Notes: generated by a model not told the origin, from the sequence alone. Positions 22,011-35,104 are shown, counted from the first letter of the stretch. The stretch: 64,000 nucleotides of DNA from Larix kaempferi (GCA_027924585.1 BSBM01000200.1:496001-560000), one strand, 5' to 3'. Numbers and translations are program-made.

Positions 22011-23011
22011 TGGAAATAAGAAAAGCTTACTTCCCCCGTTTTTTAAAATCACAGCTTCTAGAAGGTTTACATGATTTGTTAAAAAACACGAGTTTTTAGA
22101 AAATGTGTTTTATTTAATAAATGGAATCAACAAAGTATGCACACTCTACGTCATAACGACTTTCTATAGTTTGCGCATGCATCCGGAAATAAGAAAAGCT
22201 TACTTCCACCGTTTTTTTAAATCACAGCTTCTAGAAGGTTTACATGATTTCGTAAAAAACACGAGTTTTTAGAAAATGTGTTTTATTTCATAAATGGAAT
22301 CTAAAAAGTATGCACATTCTACGTCATAACGACTTTCTATTGTTTGCGCATGCATTTGGAAATAAGAAAAGCTTACTTCCTCCGTTTTTTTAAATCACAG
22401 CTTCTAGAAGGTTTACATGATTTTTCAAAAAACACGAGTTTTTAGAAAATGTGTTTTATTTCATAAATGGAATTAACAAAGTATGCGGATTCTACGTCAT
22501 AACGACTTTCTATAGTTTGTGCATGCGTTTGGAAATAAGAAAAGCTTACTTTCCCTGTTTTTTAAAATCACAGCTTCTAGAAGGTATACATGATTTCTTA
22601 AAAAACACTAGTTTTTAGAAAATGTGTTTTATTTCATAAATAGAATCAACAAAGTATGCACATTCTACGTCATAACGACTTTCTGTAGTTTGTGCATGCG
22701 TGCGGAAATAAGAAAAGCATACTTCCACCGTTTTTTAAAATCACAGCTTCTAGAAGGTTTACATGATTTCGTAAAAAACACGAGTTTTTAGAAAATGTGT
22801 TTTATTTCATAAATGGAATCTACAAAGTATGCACATTCTATGTCATAACGACTTTCTATAGTTTGCGCATGCGTCCGGAAATAAGAAAAGCTTACTTCCA
22901 CCGTTTTTTAAAATCACAGCTTCTAGAAGATTTACATGATTTCGTAAAAAACACGAGTTTTTAGAAAATGTGTTTTATTTCATAAATGGAATCTACAAAG
23001 TATGCACATTC
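21801..23011 (+). repeat. 7-monomer HOR, complete copy 5
   Basis: A at 21801, then B about 21974 (TTTGTTAAA, TTTAATAAATGG), C 22147 (GCATGCATCC, CCACCG), D about 22320 (TTTTTCAAAAAAC, AATTAAC), E about 22493 (TTTGTGCATGCG, GGTATACATG), F about 22666 (TTCTGTAG, AAGCATAC) and G about 22839 (TATGTC, GAAGATTTAC). The next A is at 23012, exactly 1,211 bp on. This is the last complete A-G unit in the window. Confidence 0.85.
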
Positions 23012-23876
23012 TACGTCATAATGACTTTCTATAGTTTGCGCATGCGTCCGGAAATAAGAAAAGCTTACTTCCCCCGTTTTTTAAAATCACATCTTCTAGA
23101 AGGTTTACATGATTTCTTAAAAAACACGAGTTTTTAGAAAATGTGTTTTATTTCATAAATGGAATCAACAAAGTATGCACATTCTACGTCATAACGACTT
23201 TCTATAGTTTGCGCATTTGTCCGGAAAAAAGAAAAGGTTACTTCCACCGTTTTTTAAAATCACAGCTTCTAGAAGGTTTACATGATTTCGTAAAAAACAT
23301 GAGTTTTTAGAAAATGTGTTTTATTTCATAAATGGAATCTACAAAGTATGCACATTCTACGTCATAATGACTTTCTATAGTTTGTGCATGCTTCCGGAAA
23401 TAAGAAAAGCTTACTTCCCCCGTTTTTTAAAATCACATCTTCTAGAAGGTTTACATGATTTCTTAAAAAACACGAGTTTTTAGAAAATGTGTTTTATTTC
23501 ATAAATGGAATCAACAAAGTATGCACATTCTACGTCATAATGACTTTCTATAGTTTGCGCATGCGTTTGGAAATAAGAAAAGCTTACTTCCCCCGTTTTT
23601 TAAAATCACAGCTTCTAGAAGGTTTACATGATTTGTTAAAAAACACGAGTTTTTAGAAAATGTGTTTTATTTCATAAATGGAATCAACAAAGGATGCACA
23701 TTCTACGTCATAACGACCTTCTATAGTTTGCACATGCGTCCGGAAATAAGAAAAGCTTACTTCCACCGTTTTTTAAAATCACAGCTTCTATAAGGTTTAC
23801 ATGATTTCGTAAAAAACACGAGTTTTTAGAAAATGTGATTTATTTCATAAATGGAATCTACAAAGTATGCACATTC

Positions 23877-26224
23877 TACGTCATAACGACTTTCTATAAT
23901 TTGCGCATGCGTTTGGAAATAAGAAAAGCTTACTTCCCCCGTTTTTTAAAATCACAGCTTCTAGAAGGTTTACATGATTTCTTAGAAAACACGAGTTTTT
24001 AGAAAATGTGTTTTATTTCATAAATGGAATCAACAAAGTATGCACATTCTACGTCATAACGACTTTCTATAGATTGCGCATGCGTCCGAAAATAAGAAAA
24101 GCTTACTTCCCTCGTTTTTTAAAATCCCAGCTTCTAGAAGGTTTACATGATTTCTTAAAAAACACGAGTTTTTAGAAAATATGTTTTATTTCATAAATGG
24201 AATCAACAAAGTATGCACATTCTACGTCATAACGACTTTCTATAGTTTGCGCATGCGTTTGGAAATAAGAAAAGCTTACTTTTCCCGTTTTTTAAAATCA
24301 CAGCGTCTAGAAGGTTTACATGATTTCTTAAAAAACACGAGTTTTTAGAAAATGTGTTTTATTTCATAAATGGAATCAACAAAGTATGCACATTCTACGT
24401 CATAAGGACTTTCTATAGTTTGCGCATGCGTCTGGAAATAAGAAAAGCTTACTTCCCCGGTTTTTTAAAATCACAGCTTCTAGAAGGTTTACATGATTTC
24501 TTAAAAAACACGAGTTTTTAGAAAATGTGTTTTATTTCATAAATGGAATCAACAAAGTATGCACATTCTATGTCATAACGACTTTCTATAGTTTGCGCAT
24601 GCGTTTGGAAATAAGAAAAGCTTACTTTCCCCGTTTTTTAAAATCACAGCTTCTAGAAGGTTTAAAAGATTTCTTAAAAAACACGAGTTTTTAGAAAATG
24701 TGTTTTATTTCATAAACGGAATCAACAAAGTATGCACATTCTACGTCATAACTACTTTCTATAGTTTGCGCATGCGTCCGGAAATAAGAAAAGCTTACTT
24801 CCACCGTTTTTTAAAATCACAGCTTCTAGAAGGTTTACATCATTTCGTAAAAAACACGAGTTTTTAGAAAATGAGTTTTATTTCAAAAATGGAATCTACA
24901 AAGTATGCACATTCTACGTCATAACGACTTTCTATAGTTTGCGCATGCATCCGGAAATAAGAAAAGCTTACTTCCCCTGTTTTTTAAAAACACAGCTTCT
25001 AGAAGGTTTACATGATTTCTTAAAAAACATGAGTTTTTAGAAAATGTGTTTTATTTCATAAATGGAATCAACAAAGTATGCACATTTTATGTCATAACGA
25101 CTTTCTATAGTTTGCGCATGCGTCCGGAAATAAGAAAAGCTTACTTCCCCCGTTTTTTAAAATCACAGCTTCTAGTAGGTTTACATGATTTCTTAAAAAA
25201 CACGAGTTTTTAGAAAATGTGTTTTATTTCATAAATGGAATCAACAAAGTATGCACATTCTACGTCATAACGAATTTTTATAGTTTGCGCATGCGTTTGG
25301 AAATAAGAAAAGCTTACTTCCCTCGTTTTTTAAAATCACAGCGTCTAGAAGCTTTACATGATTTCTTAAAAAACACGAGTTTTTAGAAAATGTGTTTTAT
25401 TTCATAAATGGAATCAACAAAGTATGCACATTCTACATCATAAGGACTTTCTATAGTTTGTGCATGCGTTCGGAAATAAGAAAAGCTTACTTCCCCCGTT
25501 TTTTAAAATCACAGTTTCTAGAAGGTTTACATGATTTCTTAAAAAACACGAGTTTTTAGAAAATGTGTTTTATTTCATAAACGGAATCAACAAAGTATGC
25601 ACATTCTACATCATAACGACTTTCTATAGTTTGCGCATGCGTCCGGAAATAAGAAAAGCTTACTTCCCCTGTTTTTAAAATCAGAGCTTCTAGAAGGTTT
25701 ACATCATTTCTTAAAAAACACGAGTTTTTAGAAAATGTGTTTTATTTCATAAATGGAATCAACAAAGTATGCACATTCTACGTCCTAACGACTTGCTATA
25801 GTTTGCGCATGCGTTTGGAAATAAGAAAAGCTTACTTCCCCCCGTTTTTTAAAATCACAGCTTCTAGAAGGTTTACATGATTTCGTAAAAAACACGAGTT
25901 TTTAGAAAATGTGTTTTATTTCATAAATGGAATAAACAAAGTATGCACATTCTACGTCATAACGACTTTCTATAGTTTGCGCATGCGTCCGGAAATAAGA
26001 AAATCTTACTTCCCCCGTTTTTTAAAATCACAGCTTCTAGAAGGTTACATGATTTCTTAAAAAACACGAGTTTTTAGAAAATGTGTTTTATTTCATAAAT
26101 GGAATCAACAAAGTATGCACATTGTACGTCATAACAACTTTCTATAGTTTCCGCATGCGTTTGGAAATAAGAAAAGCTTACTTTCCCCGTTTTTTAAAAT
26201 CACAGCTTCTAGAAGGTTTACATG
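23877..26224 (+). repeat. Block II monomers without an assigned long copy
   Basis: About 13.5 monomers. They carry block II variants: AGATTGCGC with CTCGTTTT and ATCCCAG near 24071, AGCGTCTAG, CATAAGGAC, CTTTCCCC, CATCATTTCG and TAAACGG. The first few resemble 39.29-39.8 kb at about 15,221 bp (88 monomers minus 3). Several copies have 1-bp length changes: a shortened T-tract near 25672, an extra C near 25838 and GAAGGTTACATG near 26041. I see no gene or foreign sequence. Confidence 0.6.
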
Positions 26225-27130
26225 ATTTCTTAAAAAACATGAGTTTTTAGAAAATGTGTTTTATTTCATCAATGGAATCAACAAAGTATGCCCATTCTAC
26301 GTAATAACGACTTTCTATAGTTTGCGCATTCGACCGGAAATAAGAAAAGCTTACTTCCCCCGTTTTTTAAAATCACAGCTTCTAGAAGGTTTCCATGATT
26401 TCGTGAAAAACACGATTTTTTAGAAAATGTGTTTTATTTCATAAATGGAATCAACAAAGTATGCACATTCTACATCATAATGACTTTCTATAGTTTGCGC
26501 ATGCGTCCGGAAATAAGAAAAGCTTACTTCCCCCGTTTTTTAAAATCACAGCTTCTAGAAGGTTTACATGATTTCTTAAAAAACACGAATTTTTAGAAAA
26601 TGTGTTTTATTTTATAAATGGAATCAACAAGGTATGCACATTCTACGTCATAACGACTTTCTATAGTTTGCGCATGCGTTTGGAAATAAGAAAAGCTTAC
26701 TTCCCCCGTTTTTTAAAATCATAGCTTCTAGAAGGTTTACATGATTTCTTAAAAAACACGAGTTTTTAGAAAATGTGTTTTATTTCATAAACGCAATCAA
26801 CAAAGTATGCACATTGTACGTCATAACGACTTTCTATAGTTTGCGCATGCGTCCGGAAATAAGAAAAGCTTACTTCCACAGTTTTTTAAAATCACAGCTT
26901 CTAGAAGGTTTACATCATTTCGTAAAAAACACGAGTTTTTAGAAAATGTGTTTTATTTCATAAATGGAATCTACAAAGAATGCACATTCTACTTCATAAT
27001 GACTTTCTATAGTTTGCGCATGCGTCCGGAAATAAGAGAAGCTTACTTCCACAGTTTTTTAAAATCACAGCTTCTTGAAGGTTTACATGATTTCGTAAAA
27101 AACACGAGTTTTTAGAAAATGTGTTTTATT
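26225..27130 (+). repeat. 17-monomer-offset duplication, left copy (pairs with 29165-30070)
   Basis: About five monomers match at an offset of 2,940 bp (17 x 173 minus 1). Shared markers are TATGCCCATTC, CGTAATAACG, CATTCGACC, TTTCGTGAAAAAC, TTTTATAAATGG with CAAGGTATGC, AAACGCAATC, ACATTGTACG, CATCATTTCG, AAAGAATGC (agaatg at 26977 and 29917) and TTCTTGAAGG. The 1-bp difference comes from a shortened T/C tract near 29301. Confidence 0.7.
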
Positions 27131-27824
27131 TCAAAAATGGAATCAACAAAGTATGCACATTCTACGTCATAACGACTTTCTATAGTTTGCGCATGCGTTT
27201 GGAAATAAGAAAAGCTTACTTCCCCCGTTTTTTAAAATCACAGCGTCTAGAAGGTTTACATGATTTCTTAAAAAACACGAGTTTTTAGAAAATGTGTTTT
27301 ATTTCATAAATGGAATCAACAAAGTATGCACATTCTACGTCATAAGGACTTTCTATAGTTTGCGCATGCGTCTGGAAATAAGAAAAGCTTACTTCCCCCG
27401 TTTTTTAAAATCACAGCGTCTAGAAGGTTTACATGATTTCTTAAAAAACACGAGTTTTTAGAAAATGTGTTTTATTTCATAAATGGAATCAACAAAGTAT
27501 GCACATTCTACGTCATAAGGACTTTCTATAGTTTGCGCATGCGTCTGGAAATAAGAAAATCTTACTTCCCCCGTTTTTTAAAATCACAGCTTCTAGAAGG
27601 TTTACATGATTTCTTAAAAAACACGAGTTTTTAGAAAATGTGTTTTATTTCATAAATTCTATAAACAAAGTATGCACATTCTACGCCATAACGACTTTCT
27701 ATAGTTTGCGCATGCGTCCGGAAATAAGAAAAGCTTACTTCCCCCGTTTTTTAAAATCACAGCTTCTAGAAGGTTTACATGATTTCTTAAAAAACACGAG
27801 TTTTTAGAAAATGTGTTTTATTTC

Positions 27825-28200
27825 GTAAATGGAATCAACAAAGTATGCACATTCTATGTCATAACGACTTTCTATAGTTTGCGCATGCGTCCGGAAATAA
27901 GAAAAGCTTACTTCCACCGTTTTTTAAAATCACAGCTTCTAGAAGGTTTACATGATTTCTTAAAAAACACGAGCTTTTAGAAAATGTGTTTTATTTCATA
28001 AATGGAATCTACAAAGTATGCACATTCTACGTCATAACGACTTTCTATATTTTGCGCATGCGTCCGGAAATAAGAAAAGCTTACTTCCCCTGTTTTTTAA
28101 AATCACAGCTTCTAGAAGGTTTACATGATTTCGTAAAAAACACGAGTTTTTAGAAAATGTGTTTTATTTCATAAATGGAATCAACAAAGTATGCACATTC
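27825..28200 (+). repeat. 4-monomer-offset duplication, left copy (pairs with 28517-28892)
   Basis: GAGCTTTTAG (27971 and 28663), TATATTTTGCG and CCCCTG follow one another in both copies at an offset of exactly 692 bp (4 x 173), preceded by TTTCGTAAATGG with TATGTC. The same GAGCTTTTAG-TATATTTTGCG-CCCCTG trio occurs near 41.99 and 49.25 kb, inside the 42-monomer duplication, so it is an older module reused in block II. Confidence 0.75.
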
Positions 28201-28516
28201 TACGTCATAACGACTTTCTATAGTTTGCGCATGCGTCCGGAAATAAGAAAAGCTTACTTCCACCGTTTTTTAAAATCACAGCTTCTAGAAGGTTTACATC
28301 ATTTCGTAAAAAACACGAGTTTTTAGAAAATGTGTTTTATTTCATAAATGGAATCTACAAAGAATGCACATTCTTCTTCATAATGACTTTCTATAGTTTG
28401 CGCATGCGTCCGGAAATAAGAAAAGCTTACTTCCACCGTTTTTTAAAATCACAGTTTCTTGAAGGTTTACATGATTTCGTAAAAAACACGAGTTTTTAGA
28501 AAATGTGTTTTATTTC

Positions 28517-28892
28517 GTAAATGGAATCAACAAAGTATGCACATTCTATGTCATAACGACTTTCTATAGTTTGCGCATGCGTCCGGAAATAAGAAAAGCT
28601 TACTTCCACCGTTTTTTAAAATCACAGCTTCTAGAAGGTTTACATGATTTCTTAAAAAACACGAGCTTTTAGAAAATGTGTTTTATTTCATAAATGGAAT
28701 CTACAAAGTATGCACATTCTACGTCATAACGACTTTCTATATTTTGCGCATGCGTCCGGAAATAAGAAAAGCTTACTTCCCCTGTTTTTTAAAATCACAG
28801 CTTCTAGAAGGTTTACATGATTTCGTAAAAAACACGAGTTTTTAGAAAATGTGTTTTATTTCATAAATGGAATCAACAAAGTATGCACATTC
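28517..28892 (+). repeat. 4-monomer-offset duplication, right copy
   Basis: Counterpart of 27825-28200. It is followed by two neighbouring monomers (28893 and 29066) that share AAGGAC, GTCTGG, CCACCG and TTTTTCAAAA, which looks like a single-monomer tandem duplication. Confidence 0.75.
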
Positions 28893-29164
28893 TACGTCAT
28901 AAGGACTTTCTATAGTTTGCGCATGCGTCTGGAAATAAGAAAAGCTTACTTCCACCGTTTTTCAAAATCACAGCTTCTAGAAGGTTTACATGATTTCGTA
29001 AAAAACACGAGTTTTTAGAAAATGTGTTTTATTTCATAAATGGAATCAACAAAGTATGCACATTCTACGTCATAAGGACTTTCTATAGTTTGCGCATGCG
29101 TCTGGAAATAAGAAAAGCTTACTTCCACCGTTTTTCAAAATCACAGCTTCTAGAAGGTTTACAT

Positions 29165-30070
29165 GATTTCTTAAAAAACACGAGTTTTTAGAAAATGTGT
29201 TTTATTTCATCAATGGAATCAACAAAGTATGCCCATTCTACGTAATAACGACTTTCTATAGTTTGCGCATTCGACCGGAAATAAGAAAAGCTTACTTCCC
29301 CCTTTTTTAAAATCACAGCTTCTAGAAGGTTTCAATGATTTCGTGAAAAACACGAGTTTTTAGAAAATGTGTTTTATTTCATAAATGGAATCAACAAAGT
29401 ATGCACATTCTACATCATAACGACTTTCTATAGTTTGCGCATGCGTCCGGAAATAAGAAAAGCTTACTTCCCCCGTTTTTTAAAATCACAGCTTCTAGAA
29501 GGTTTACATGATTTCTTAAAAAACACGAATTTTTAGAAAATGTGTTTTATTTTATAAATGGAATCAACAAGGTATGCACATTCTACGTCATAACGACTTT
29601 CTATAGTTTGCGCATGCATTTGGAAATAAGAAAAGCTTACTTCCCCCGTTTTTTAAAATCATAGCTTCTAGAAGGTTTACATGATTTCTTAAAAAACACG
29701 AGTTTTTAGAAAATGTGTTTTATTTCATAAACGCAATCAACAAAGTATGCACATTGTACGTCATAACGACTTTCTATAGTTTGCGCATGCGTCCGGAAAT
29801 AAGAAAAGCTTACTTCCACCGTTTTTTAAAATCACAGCTTCTAGAAGGTTTACATCATTTCGTAAAAAACACGAGTTTTTAGAAAATGTGTTTTATTTCA
29901 TAAATGGAATCTACAAAGAATGCACATTCTTCTTCATAATGACTTTCTATAGTTTGCGCATGCGTCCGGAAATAAGAAAAGCTTACTTCCACCGTTTTTT
30001 AAAATCACAGTTTCTTGAAGGTTTACATGATTTCGTAAAAAACACGAGTTTTTAGAAAATGTGTTTTATT
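29165..30070 (+). repeat. 17-monomer-offset duplication, right copy
   Basis: Counterpart of 26225-27130. Its last part (AAAGAATGC, TTCTTCTTCATAATG, TTTCTTGAAGG) also matches 28.2-28.5 kb at about 1,556 bp (9 monomers minus 1). From about 29.43 kb onward it is also the start of the long-distance copy at 52.26 kb. Confidence 0.7.
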
Positions 30071-33000
30071 TCATAAATGGAATCTGCAAAGTATGCACAT
30101 TCTACGTCATAATGACTTTCTATAGTTTGCGCATGCGTCCGGAAATAAGAAAAGCTTACTTCCCCCGTTTTTTAAAATCACAACTTCTAGAAGGTTTACA
30201 TGATTTCTTAAAAAACACGAGTTTTTAGAAAATGTGTTTTATTTCATAAATGGAATAAACAAAGTATGCACATTCTACCTCATAACGACTTTCTATAGTT
30301 TGCGCATGCGTCCGGAAATAAGAAAAGCTTACTTCCCCCGTTTTTTAAAATCGAAGCTTCTAGAAGGTTTACATGATTTCTTAAAAAACACAAGTTTTTA
30401 GAAAATGTGTTTTATTTCATAAATGGAATCAACAAAGTATGCACATTCTACGTCATAACGACTTTCTATAGTTTGCGCATGCGTTTGGAAATAAGAAAAG
30501 CTTACTTCCCCCGTTTTTTAAAATCACAGCGTCTAGAAGGTTTACATGATTTCTTAAAAAACACGAGTTTTTAGAAAATGTGTTTTATTTCATAAATTGA
30601 ATCAAAAAAGTATGCATATTCTACGTCATAAGGACTTTCTATAGTTTGTGCATGCGTCGGGAAATAAGAAAAGCTTACTTCCACCGTTTTTTAAAATCAC
30701 AGCTTCTAGAAGGTTTACATCATTTCGTAAAAAACACGAGTTTTTAGAAAATGTGCTTTATTTCATAAATGGAATCTACAAAGTATGCGCATTCTACGTC
30801 ATAACGACTTTCTATAGTTTGCGCATGCGTCCGGAAATAAGAAAAGCTTACTTCCACCGTTTTTTAAAATCACAGCTTCTTGAAGGTTTACATGATTTCG
30901 TAAAAAACACGAGTTTTTAGAAAATGTGTTTTATTTCATAAATGGAATCTACAAAGTATGCACATTCTACATCATAACGACTTTCTATAGTTTGCGCATG
31001 CATCCGGAAATAAGAAAAGCTTACTTCCCCCATTTTTTAAAAACACAGCTTCTAGAAGGTTTACATGATTTCTTAAAAAACATGAGTTTTTAGAAAATGT
31101 GTTTTATTTCATAAATGTAATCAACAAAGTATGCACATTTTACGTCATAACGACTTTCTATAGTTTGCGCATGCGTCCGCAAATAAGAAAAGCTTACTTC
31201 CCCCGTTTTTTAAAATCCCAGCTTCTAGAAGGTTTACATGATTTCTTAAAAAACACGAGTTTTTAGAAAATGTGTTTTATTTAATCAATGGAATCAACAA
31301 AGTATGCCCATTCTACGTAATAACGACTTTCTATAGTTTGCGCATTCGACCGGAAATAAGAAAAGCTTACTTCCCCCGTTTTTTAAAATCACAGCTTCTA
31401 GAAGGTTTACATGATTTCTTAAAAAACACGAGTTTTTAGAAAATGTGTTTTATTTCATAAATGGAATCAACAAGGTATGCACATTCTACGTCATAACGAC
31501 TTTCTATAGTTTGCCCATGCGTTTGGAAATAAGAAAAGCTTACTTCCCCCGTTTTTTAAAATCACAGCTTCTAGAAGGTTTACATGATTTCTTAAAAAAC
31601 ACGCATTTTTAGAAAATGTGTTTTATTTCATAAACGCAATCAACAAAGTATGCACATTCTACGTCATAACGACTTTCTATAGTTTGCGCATGCGTCCGGA
31701 AATAAGAAAAGCTTACTTCCACCGTTTTTTAAAATCACAGCTTTTAGAAGGTTTACATCATTTCGTAAAAAACACGAGTTTTTAGAAAATGTGTTTTATT
31801 TCATAAATGGAATCTACAAAGTATGCACATTCTACATCATAACGACTTTCTATAGTTTGCGCATGCATTTGGAAATAAGAAAAGCTTACTTCCCCCGGTT
31901 TTTAAAATCACAGCTTCTAGAAGGTTTACATGATTTCTTAAAAAACACGAGTTTTTAGAAAATTTGTTTTATTTCATCAATGGAATCAACAAAGTATGCC
32001 CATTCTACGTAATAACGACTTTCTATAGTTTGCGCATTCGACCCGAAATAAGAAAAGCTTACTTCCACCGTTTTTTAAAATCACAGCTTCTAGAAGGTTT
32101 ACATGATTTCGTAAAAAACACGAGTTTTTAGAAACTGTGTTTTATTTCATAAATGGAATCAACAAAGTATGCACATTCTACGTCATAATGACTTTCTATA
32201 GTTTGCGCATGCGTCTGGAAATAAGAAAAGCTTACTTCCACCGTTTTTTAAAATCACAGCTTCTAGAAGGTTTACACTATTTCTTAAAAAACATGAGTTT
32301 TTACAAAATGTGCTTTATTTCATAAATGGAATCTACAAAGTATGTACATTCTACGTCATAACGACTTTCTATAGTTTTCGCATGCGTCCGAAAATAAGAA
32401 AAGCTTACTTCCCCCGTTTTTTAAAATCACAGCTTCTAGAAGGTTTACATGATTTGTTAAAAAACACGAGTTTTTAGAAAATGTGTTTTATTTCATAAAT
32501 GGAATCAACAAAGTATGCACATTCTACGTCATAACGACTTTCTATAGTTTGCGCATGCGTTTGGAAATAAGAAAAGCTTACTTCCCCCGTTTTTTAAAAT
32601 CACAGTTTCTAGAAGGTTTACATGATTTCGTAAAAAACACGAGTTTTTAGAAAATGTGTTTTATATCATCAATGGAATCAACAAAGTATGCACATTTTAC
32701 GTCCTAACGAATTTCTATAGTTTGCGCATGCGTTTGGAAATAAGAAAAGCTTACTTCCACCGTTTTTCAAAATCACAGCTTCTAGAAGGTTTACATGATT
32801 TCTTAAAAAACACGAGTTTTTAGAAAATGTGTTTTATTTAATAAATGGAATCAACAAAGTATGCACATTCTATGTCATAACGACTTTCTATAGTTTGCGC
32901 ATGCGTTTGGAAATAAGAAAAGCTTACTTCCCCCGGTTTTTATAATCACAGCTTATAGAAGGTTTACATGATTTCTTAAAAAACACGAGTTTTTAGAAAA

Positions 33001-34325
33001 TGTGTTTTATTTCATAAATGGAATCAACAAAGTATGCACATTCTACGTCATAATGACTTTCTATAGTTTGCGCATTCGTCCGGAAATAAGAAAAGCTTAC
33101 TTCCAAGATTTTTTAAAATCACAGCTTCTAGAAGGTTTTCATGATTTCGTAAAAAACACGAGTTTTTAGAATATGTGCTTTATTTCATAAATGGAATCTA
33201 CAAAGTATGCACATTCTACGTCATAACGAATTTCTATAGTTTGCGCATTCGTCCGGAAATAAGAAAAGCTTACTTCCACCGTTTTTCAAAATCACAGCTT
33301 CTAGAAGGTTTACATGATTTCTTAAAAAACACGAGTTTTTAGAAAATGTGTTTTATTTAATAAATGGAATCAACAAAGTATGCACATTCTATGTCATAAC
33401 GACTTTCTATAGTTTTCGCATGCGTTTGGAAATAAGAAAAGCTTACTTCCCCCGGTTTTTAAAATCACAGCTTCTAGAAGGTTTACATGATTTCGTAAAA
33501 AACACTTGTTTTTAGAAAATGTGCTTTATTTACTAAATGGAATCTACAAGGTATGCACATTCTACATCATAACGACTTTCTATAGTTTGCGCATGCGTCC
33601 GGAAATAAGAAAAGCTTACTTCCACCGTTTTTTTAAATCACAGCTTCTAGAAGTTTTGCATGATTTCGTAAAAAACACGAGTTTTTAGAAAATGTGTTTT
33701 ATTTAATAAATGGAATCTACAAAGTATGCACATTCTACGTCATAACGACTTTCTATAGTTTGCGCATGCGTCTGGAAATAAGAAACGCTTACTTCCCCCG
33801 TTTTTTAAAATCACAGCTTCTAGAAGGTTTACATGATTTTTTAAAAAACACGAGTTTTTAGAAAATGTGTTTTATTTCATAAATGGAATCAACAAAGTAT
33901 GCACATTCTACGTCATAAGGACTTTCTATAGTTTGTGCATGCGTCCGGAAATAAGAAAAGCTTACTTCCCCCGTTTTTTAAAATCACAACGTCTAGAAGG
34001 TTTACATGATTTCTTAAAAAACATGTGTTTTTAGAAAATGTGTTTTATTTCATAAATGGAATCAAACAAGTATGCACATTCTACGTCATAAGGACTTTCT
34101 ATAGTTTGTGCATGCGTCCGGAAATAAGAAAAGCTTACTTTCCCCGTTTTTTAAAATCACAGCTTCTAGAAGGTTTACATGATTTCTTAAAAAACACGAG
34201 TTTTTAGAAAATGTGTTTTATTTCATAAATGGAATCAACAAAGTATGCACATTCTACGTCATAACGACTTTCTATAGTTTGCGCATGCGTTTGGAAATAA
34301 GAAAAGCTTACTTCCCCCATTTTTT
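29430..34325 (+). repeat. Long-distance duplication, left copy (pairs with 52264-56640)
   Basis: About 4.9 kb matches at 22,834 bp (132 monomers minus 2) in its first part and at 22,315 bp (129 monomers minus 2) from about 32.7 kb. Shared markers run in order: CACGAAT, AAACGCAATC, TTCTTGAAGG, AAAATCGAAGC, GCGTCGGGAAAT, TTTTACGTC, TATGCCCATTC, CCCCCGGTTTTT, TTTTTCAAAATC, GAATATGTGC, CACTTGTTTTTAG and AGCGTCTAG or ACGTCTAG. The change of offset is exactly 519 bp, or three monomers, present here at about 32.0-32.6 kb and missing from the other copy. Confidence 0.75.
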
Positions 34326-35104
34326 AAAATCACGGCTTCTAGAGGGTTTACATGATTTCGTAAAAAACACGAGGTTTTAGAAAATGTGCTTTATTTCCTA
34401 AATGGAATCAACAAAGTATGCACATTCTACGTCATAACGACTTTCTATAGTTTGCACATGCGTCCGGAAATAAGAAAAGCTTACTTCCACCGTTTTTTAA
34501 AATCACAGCTTCTAGAAGGTTTACATGATTTCGTAAAAATCACGAGTTTTTAGAAAATGTGTTTTATTTCATAAATGGAATCAACAAAGTATGCACATTC
34601 TACGTCATAAGGACTTTCTTTAGTTTGTGCATGCGTCCGGAAATAAGAAAAGCTTACTTCCCCCGTTTTTTAAAATCACAGCGTCTAGAAGGTTTACATG
34701 ATTTCTTAAAAAACATGAGTTTTTAGAAAATGTGTTTTATTTCATAAACAGAATCAACAAAGTATGCACATTCTACGTCATAACGACTTTCTATAGTTTG
34801 CGCATGCGTCCGGAAATAAGAAAAGCTTACTTCCACCATTTTTTAAAATCACAGCTTCTAGAAGGTTTACATGATTTCGTAAAAAACACGAGTTTTTAGA
34901 AAATGTGTTTTATTTCATAAATGGTATCAACAAAGTATGCACATTCTACGTCATAAGGACTTTCTTTAGTTTGTGCATGCGTCCGGAAATAAGAAAAGCT
35001 TACTTCCCCCGTTTTTTAAAATCACAGCGTCTAGAAGGTTTACATGATTTCTTAAAAAACATGAGTTTTTAGAAAATGTGTTTTATTTCATAAACAGAAT
35101 CAAC

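Larger units (their letters stand above)
1..23876 (+). repeat. Block I: 7-mer and 9-mer HOR domain
   Basis: This part carries variants that are rare or absent further right: AATTAAC at the subtype marker, TATAGCTTGTGCATGCG, GGTATACATG, TTTCTGTAGTT with AAGCATAC, GAAGATTTAC, and GTAAGC with TACCTCAT. These occur in a fixed order that defines a 7-monomer HOR (A-G) and a related 9-monomer HOR. The last complete 7-mer ends at 23011. Block I type monomers (TTTGTTAAA; CGACC with CTATAAGG) persist to about 23.87 kb, where block II markers begin. Confidence 0.8.
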
